From Bacillus sp. T33-2 (GTDB lineage Bacteria; Bacillota; Bacilli; Bacillales; Cytobacillaceae): a stretch of 52,099 bases of DNA. The notes beneath the pieces are model-generated. The model saw nothing but the letters and a program-made list of their open reading frames with translations, ran no database searches and was not told the DNA's origin. The stretch covers positions 1 through 52,099 of the forward strand of contig NZ_PGVB01000009.1 of assembly GCF_002860205.1 (NCBI RefSeq), written 5' to 3'. The position numbers and the translations under genes were made by a program. Numbering within the stretch: position 1 is the stretch's first letter; every line of letters starts with the position of its first letter. This document shows, piece after piece, positions 49,276 through 52,099 of the stretch.

Positions 49276-49307
49276 AAGAGCTGCCCCATTTTTACGGGGC
49301 AGCTCTT
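49276..49307. terminator. Bidirectional terminator between czcD and yhgE
   Basis: AAGAGCTGCCCC (49276-49287) pairs exactly with GGGGCAGCTCTT (49296-49307) around an AT-rich loop, between convergent genes. Confidence 0.93.
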
Positions 49308-49311
49308 CTCA

Positions 49312-51762
49312 TTAAACAGCCAGGTCTGTCTGCTGTGGTTCTCCTTTTGACCTCATGAAGAAAACCAGCAGCGCCAGTGTAGCGAAAATAATCAGGTAAC
49401 CAAGCAGGATGGCTAAATTTGTCAAGCCTGTGCCGAAATCGCCTAATGTCATAAGTGACTTGAAGCCTGCGATAGAATAAGTAAATGGCAGGAAGTCGCT
49501 TAGTGTTCGCAGGTATTCTGGCAGCATATCAATCGGCAGGTTTGCTCCGGTTGTAGAAAGCTGCAGTACTACAAATGCGAGTGCCAATAGGCGCCCGATG
49601 TTTCCGAGGGAAGCGAAGAACAATACAATCCCCGAAAACACTATGCTGGCAACGACCGCAAAGAATACAAATCCAAATAGATTTTGGACATCGACATTTA
49701 AGAACAGTAAGACAACGGTGGAAAGCAATAGTGCCTGGCCGACTGCCAATGCAGCGAGATTCAGGAACTTGGCCCCAAACCAGCTGATGGCTGAAACGTC
49801 TTCCGGCCGTCTGAAGTTAATGAATAAGGACATGATCAAAATTCCGACGAACAAAGCTAGTGTTATGACGTAAGGAGCAGTTGAATCCCTGTAGTGCTCA
49901 TATCCATGCACCTTATCGCTGATCAGCTCAACAGGGGACGCAAACATGCCAATATTATCATCCTCCGCTTTTATGCTGCTCGTTTGCTCAGCCCCGTCTT
50001 TAAGTCCTGAAGCGAGTTCGCTGCTTCCGTCATTCAGTTTGCCAGCGCCGTCATTCAGTTTTGTGACACCCTCAGTCAGGTCACCCCAGCCTTTTTCAAC
50101 ACTGTCGGTACCATCACTGACCTGGACTGTGCCCGAGTGGATCTGTGAAGCACCACTTGTTAGCTGGCGCCAGCCACTGTCGACTGTGGCGTTCCCGGTT
50201 GCGATTTGTCCTGCACCGGAATCAAGTTTTGTTACTCCAGCGGTCATTGTGGTCCAGCCGGTTTCTACGGTTTTGGTACCTCCAGCAATTTGAGTGGTAC
50301 CTGCATGTAATGTACCCACATTTGTTATTAGTTCATCCCATTTTGAATTAAGTTCTGACGTACCTTCAGCGAGTGCCGGTGCTTTTGCAGCAAGTTCTTT
50401 AACTCCATTGTTAATTTCCGTTTGTCCAGCAATCAAACCATTTAGTGCGTCAATAGGAGTTACAATTTTACCAGATTCACCACCGGGTTCAAATGTTTTT
50501 GGTAGAGCAGCAGCACCTGCTTTGAGAGTAGCGAGACTGTCTTTGTTTGTTTGAAGGTTTAATTCGTCTGAAATCTGTTGAAGCGTTCCAATTGCAGTTA
50601 AATAAACCTGTTTATTCTCTTCTGTAGGCTCGGTTACATATTTTTGAATAGCAGGTAGATAACCTTGAAGCGCAGCCGAAACTCCTGAAAGATTATCCAC
50701 AGCAAGTGTTACACCTCTAGCTAAATCTTCAGTCTTAGGTTTAAGTTCGTGTACAAGTCCATTCTTCGTATCTTGTAAACCTTTTAGAACCTGTTGAGTT
50801 CCATCATACAACAGTGGAGCTTTTTGGGATAAATCTTTTCCACCTTGAGCCAATAACTGAATTTTTGGTTGTCCTTCTTTTAATTTTTGCAGCAGTAATC
50901 CTGTTCCAGCATTTGCAGCAGCAGAACCGTCAGCAAGTCTTTTTATATCCCCAGACTTTTCATTTAAAGATGATAGCAACTGTCCGGTACCAGCTTTCAA
51001 TTCATTGGAACCGTTTGCGAGTTTGGTTATATCACTTTGTTTAGAAGATAATGAACCTAATAATTGACCAGTGCCGTTCTCAAGCTCATTTGCACCATCC
51101 GCCAGTTTGGATATATCTCCGGATTTTTCTGTAAGCGATTGCAAAAGTTGGGTCGTTCCATCTTGCAGCTGGCCAGCACCATCGTTCAGCTGTTGTGACC
51201 CATCAGCTGCTTTTTGGAATCCATCTGAAACATCGCTGAGGCTGTTGAACACATTGGTTGTATAGTTTTCGGTAATCTTGTTTGCAAGCTTCTCCCTGAT
51301 TTTTTCAGTCGCACTTCTTGTGACCTGGGCTGCCATGAAGTTCAAGCCTTCGTTCTGGATGTAATTTAACTCAGGGACTTTTGGATCGGAGTCAAGAACG
51401 GAGGCAACTCTTTGAGAGAAATCCTCCGGAATTTCTATAACCATATAATACTTAAAGCTATCAAGTCCCTTTTGTGCTTCCTGGGAATCTACGAATTTCC
51501 AGCCGAGATCCGTACTTTTTTCCAGATCAGCGACCAAATCCTTGCCTACATTGATTGGCTCATCCCCGGATGTAGCACCCTGATCATTATTGACAACCGC
51601 TACAGGCAAGTTTGACAGGTTGTCATATGGGCCCCATTTTGGAGACAGAAGAATGCCGCCATAAACAACTGGTACCATCAGGGCAGCGATAACCGAAACC
51701 AGGACCCCTTTTTTCGCTGCCAGCTTGGCCATTTCAGCTAAAAACAAGCTAAATACGTTCAT
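49312..51762 (-). CDS. yhgE: YhgE/Pip domain membrane protein
   Basis: The 816-residue protein has one N-terminal span (about 19-39), a very long extracellular part, and five or six C-terminal spans (about 640-805). This is the YhgE/Pip layout; Pip is a phage-infection protein and YueB, a related protein, is a phage SPP1 receptor. The extracellular part has helical repeats of the xxxLxxG heptad type: three 26-residue copies of KLA(D/N)G(A/S)NEL...GTGQLL near 215-300, and four of the type DSGxGQ/T...GxT in the second half. GGGGGTAAATG gives the start. It may act as a phage receptor or in ABC-2-like export; neither is proven. The middle of the gene seems more AT-rich than its ends. Confidence 0.9.
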   Translation of the reverse strand: MNVFSLFLAEMAKLAAKKGVLVSVIAALMVPVVYGGILLSPKWGPYDNLSNLPVAVVNNDQGATSGDEPINVGKDLVADLEKSTDLGWKFVDSQEAQKGLDSFKYYMVIEIPEDFSQRVASVLDSDPKVPELNYIQNEGLNFMAAQVTRSATEKIREKLANKITENYTTNVFNSLSDVSDGFQKAADGSQQLNDGAGQLQDGTTQLLQSLTEKSGDISKLADGANELENGTGQLLGSLSSKQSDITKLANGSNELKAGTGQLLSSLNEKSGDIKRLADGSAAANAGTGLLLQKLKEGQPKIQLLAQGGKDLSQKAPLLYDGTQQVLKGLQDTKNGLVHELKPKTEDLARGVTLAVDNLSGVSAALQGYLPAIQKYVTEPTEENKQVYLTAIGTLQQISDELNLQTNKDSLATLKAGAAALPKTFEPGGESGKIVTPIDALNGLIAGQTEINNGVKELAAKAPALAEGTSELNSKWDELITNVGTLHAGTTQIAGGTKTVETGWTTMTAGVTKLDSGAGQIATGNATVDSGWRQLTSGASQIHSGTVQVSDGTDSVEKGWGDLTEGVTKLNDGAGKLNDGSSELASGLKDGAEQTSSIKAEDDNIGMFASPVELISDKVHGYEHYRDSTAPYVITLALFVGILIMSLFINFRRPEDVSAISWFGAKFLNLAALAVGQALLLSTVVLLFLNVDVQNLFGFVFFAVVASIVFSGIVLFFASLGNIGRLLALAFVVLQLSTTGANLPIDMLPEYLRTLSDFLPFTYSIAGFKSLMTLGDFGTGLTNLAILLGYLIIFATLALLVFFMRSKGEPQQTDLAV

Positions 51763-51966
51763 CCATTTACCCCCGTATTTCTAAAGAATCATATATATAA
51801 AGGTGATTTGGAGGTTTTATAGGTCCAAATCACTCGTTTAACAATATATAATTCTAAAAATAGTAAAAAAATCCTGCTTATTTTTACAGAAAATAAAGAA
51901 TATTTTAATAATATTTCAGTATAGGAAACTTGCATACAAATGAAGATAAATTCCCAAGTGAGGAAG

Positions 51967-52099
51967 AATATTGTCCCTCCTGTTTGTTATAAAAGACAAA
52001 ATCACCCGGCGTGATCTGAAAACTGTCCATCATAATGTCTATGAAAGACAAAGTCACCCGGCCTGAGCCCAAAACTGTCCATCATAATGTCTATGAAAG
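51967..52099. repeat. Second array of the 52-base repeat family, cut by the window end
   Basis: The GTCC of successive units lies at 51973, 52025 and 52077, again exactly 52 bases apart. The units starting at 52019 and 52071 (AAAACTGTCCATCATAATG then TCTATGA) align without gaps to unit 4 of the array at 15149. Stem complementarity is poorer here (GACA pairs with TGTC, but the middle is mismatched), and the spacer differs (CACCCGG). The GTGAGGAAGAATATTGTCC before the first unit resembles the degenerate 14881 unit. The rest of the 337-base gap from 51763 holds the AT-rich leader of yhgE and no gene. Confidence 0.85.

Overview
The window looks like chromosomal DNA of an endospore-forming Bacillaceae species (Bacillus sensu lato). 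Evidence seen in the sequence: strong Shine-Dalgarno sites of the AAGGAGG type, frequent TTG and GTG starts, many U-tailed hairpin terminators, and sporulation genes (prkA, yhbH, spoVR, ytvI, sspH). From what I know of Bacillus subtilis, the gene order is largely collinear with its trnD - yhbA/yhbB/cspR - prkA - yhbH - tcyP - yhcT/yhcU - pgcA - yhcY/yhcZ - yhdB/yhdC - spoVR segment. This is a conserved backbone with scattered insertions and losses, not a mobile island. I see no insertion sequence, prophage, CRISPR array or rRNA gene.

Layout. 1-1300: the 3' part of a tRNA operon (Asp, Phe, Tyr, Trp, His, Gln, Gly, Cys, Leu, Leu, Gly) ending in a terminator; it carries an extra 5' fragment of tRNA-Phe and has no tRNA-Thr between Phe and Tyr. 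1.3-5.8 kb: a B3/B4-domain protein, queG, a YhbB-like amidase, trmL and a nitroreductase. 5.8-10.4 kb: a 30-residue membrane peptide, prkA, small orphan genes and yhbH. 10.6-13.5 kb: glcD-glcF. 13.6-24.2 kb: an NRDE protein, an aldo/keto reductase, a metallo-hydrolase, an unknown gene pair with a SEC-C protein, a Gfo/Idh oxidoreductase, a DNA glycosylase, proC, a GNAT protein and ytvI. 24.2-36.6 kb: transporters (TcyP, an RND pump, an NCS2 purine permease, Pit with its DUF47 partner), a DHODH-like membrane fusion, sspH and a frameshifted aldo/keto reductase. 36.6-51.8 kb: RluA synthase, yhcU, a BdbC/thioredoxin pair, pgcA, a YhcY/YhcZ two-component system, an MFS transporter, yhdB, yhdC, spoVR, a vanadium-haloperoxidase-like protein, a CDF metal exporter and YhgE.

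The most unusual content is non-coding. A tandem array of hairpin-forming repeats with an exact 52-base period lies at 14.9-15.36 kb, and related repeats with the same 52-base period lie at 51.97-52.1 kb and run off the window. Because 52 is not a multiple of three, the repeats do not code; 52 bp is about five helical turns, so each palindrome faces the same side of the DNA. Two separate genes (prkA and the yhdC-like gene) also have their 3' ends copied in tandem just past the stop codon.

The most unusual proteins are the SEC-C protein with a recombinase-core-like segment but no visible catalytic domain, and the 622-residue DHODH-like protein fused to eight membrane segments that form two repeats. 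Regulatory sites I could read include twin PurBoxes before the purine permease, an ATTCC/GGAAT dyad in the tcyP promoter, and a sigma-E-type promoter before spoVR. All family calls come from motif recognition alone; no database search was run.
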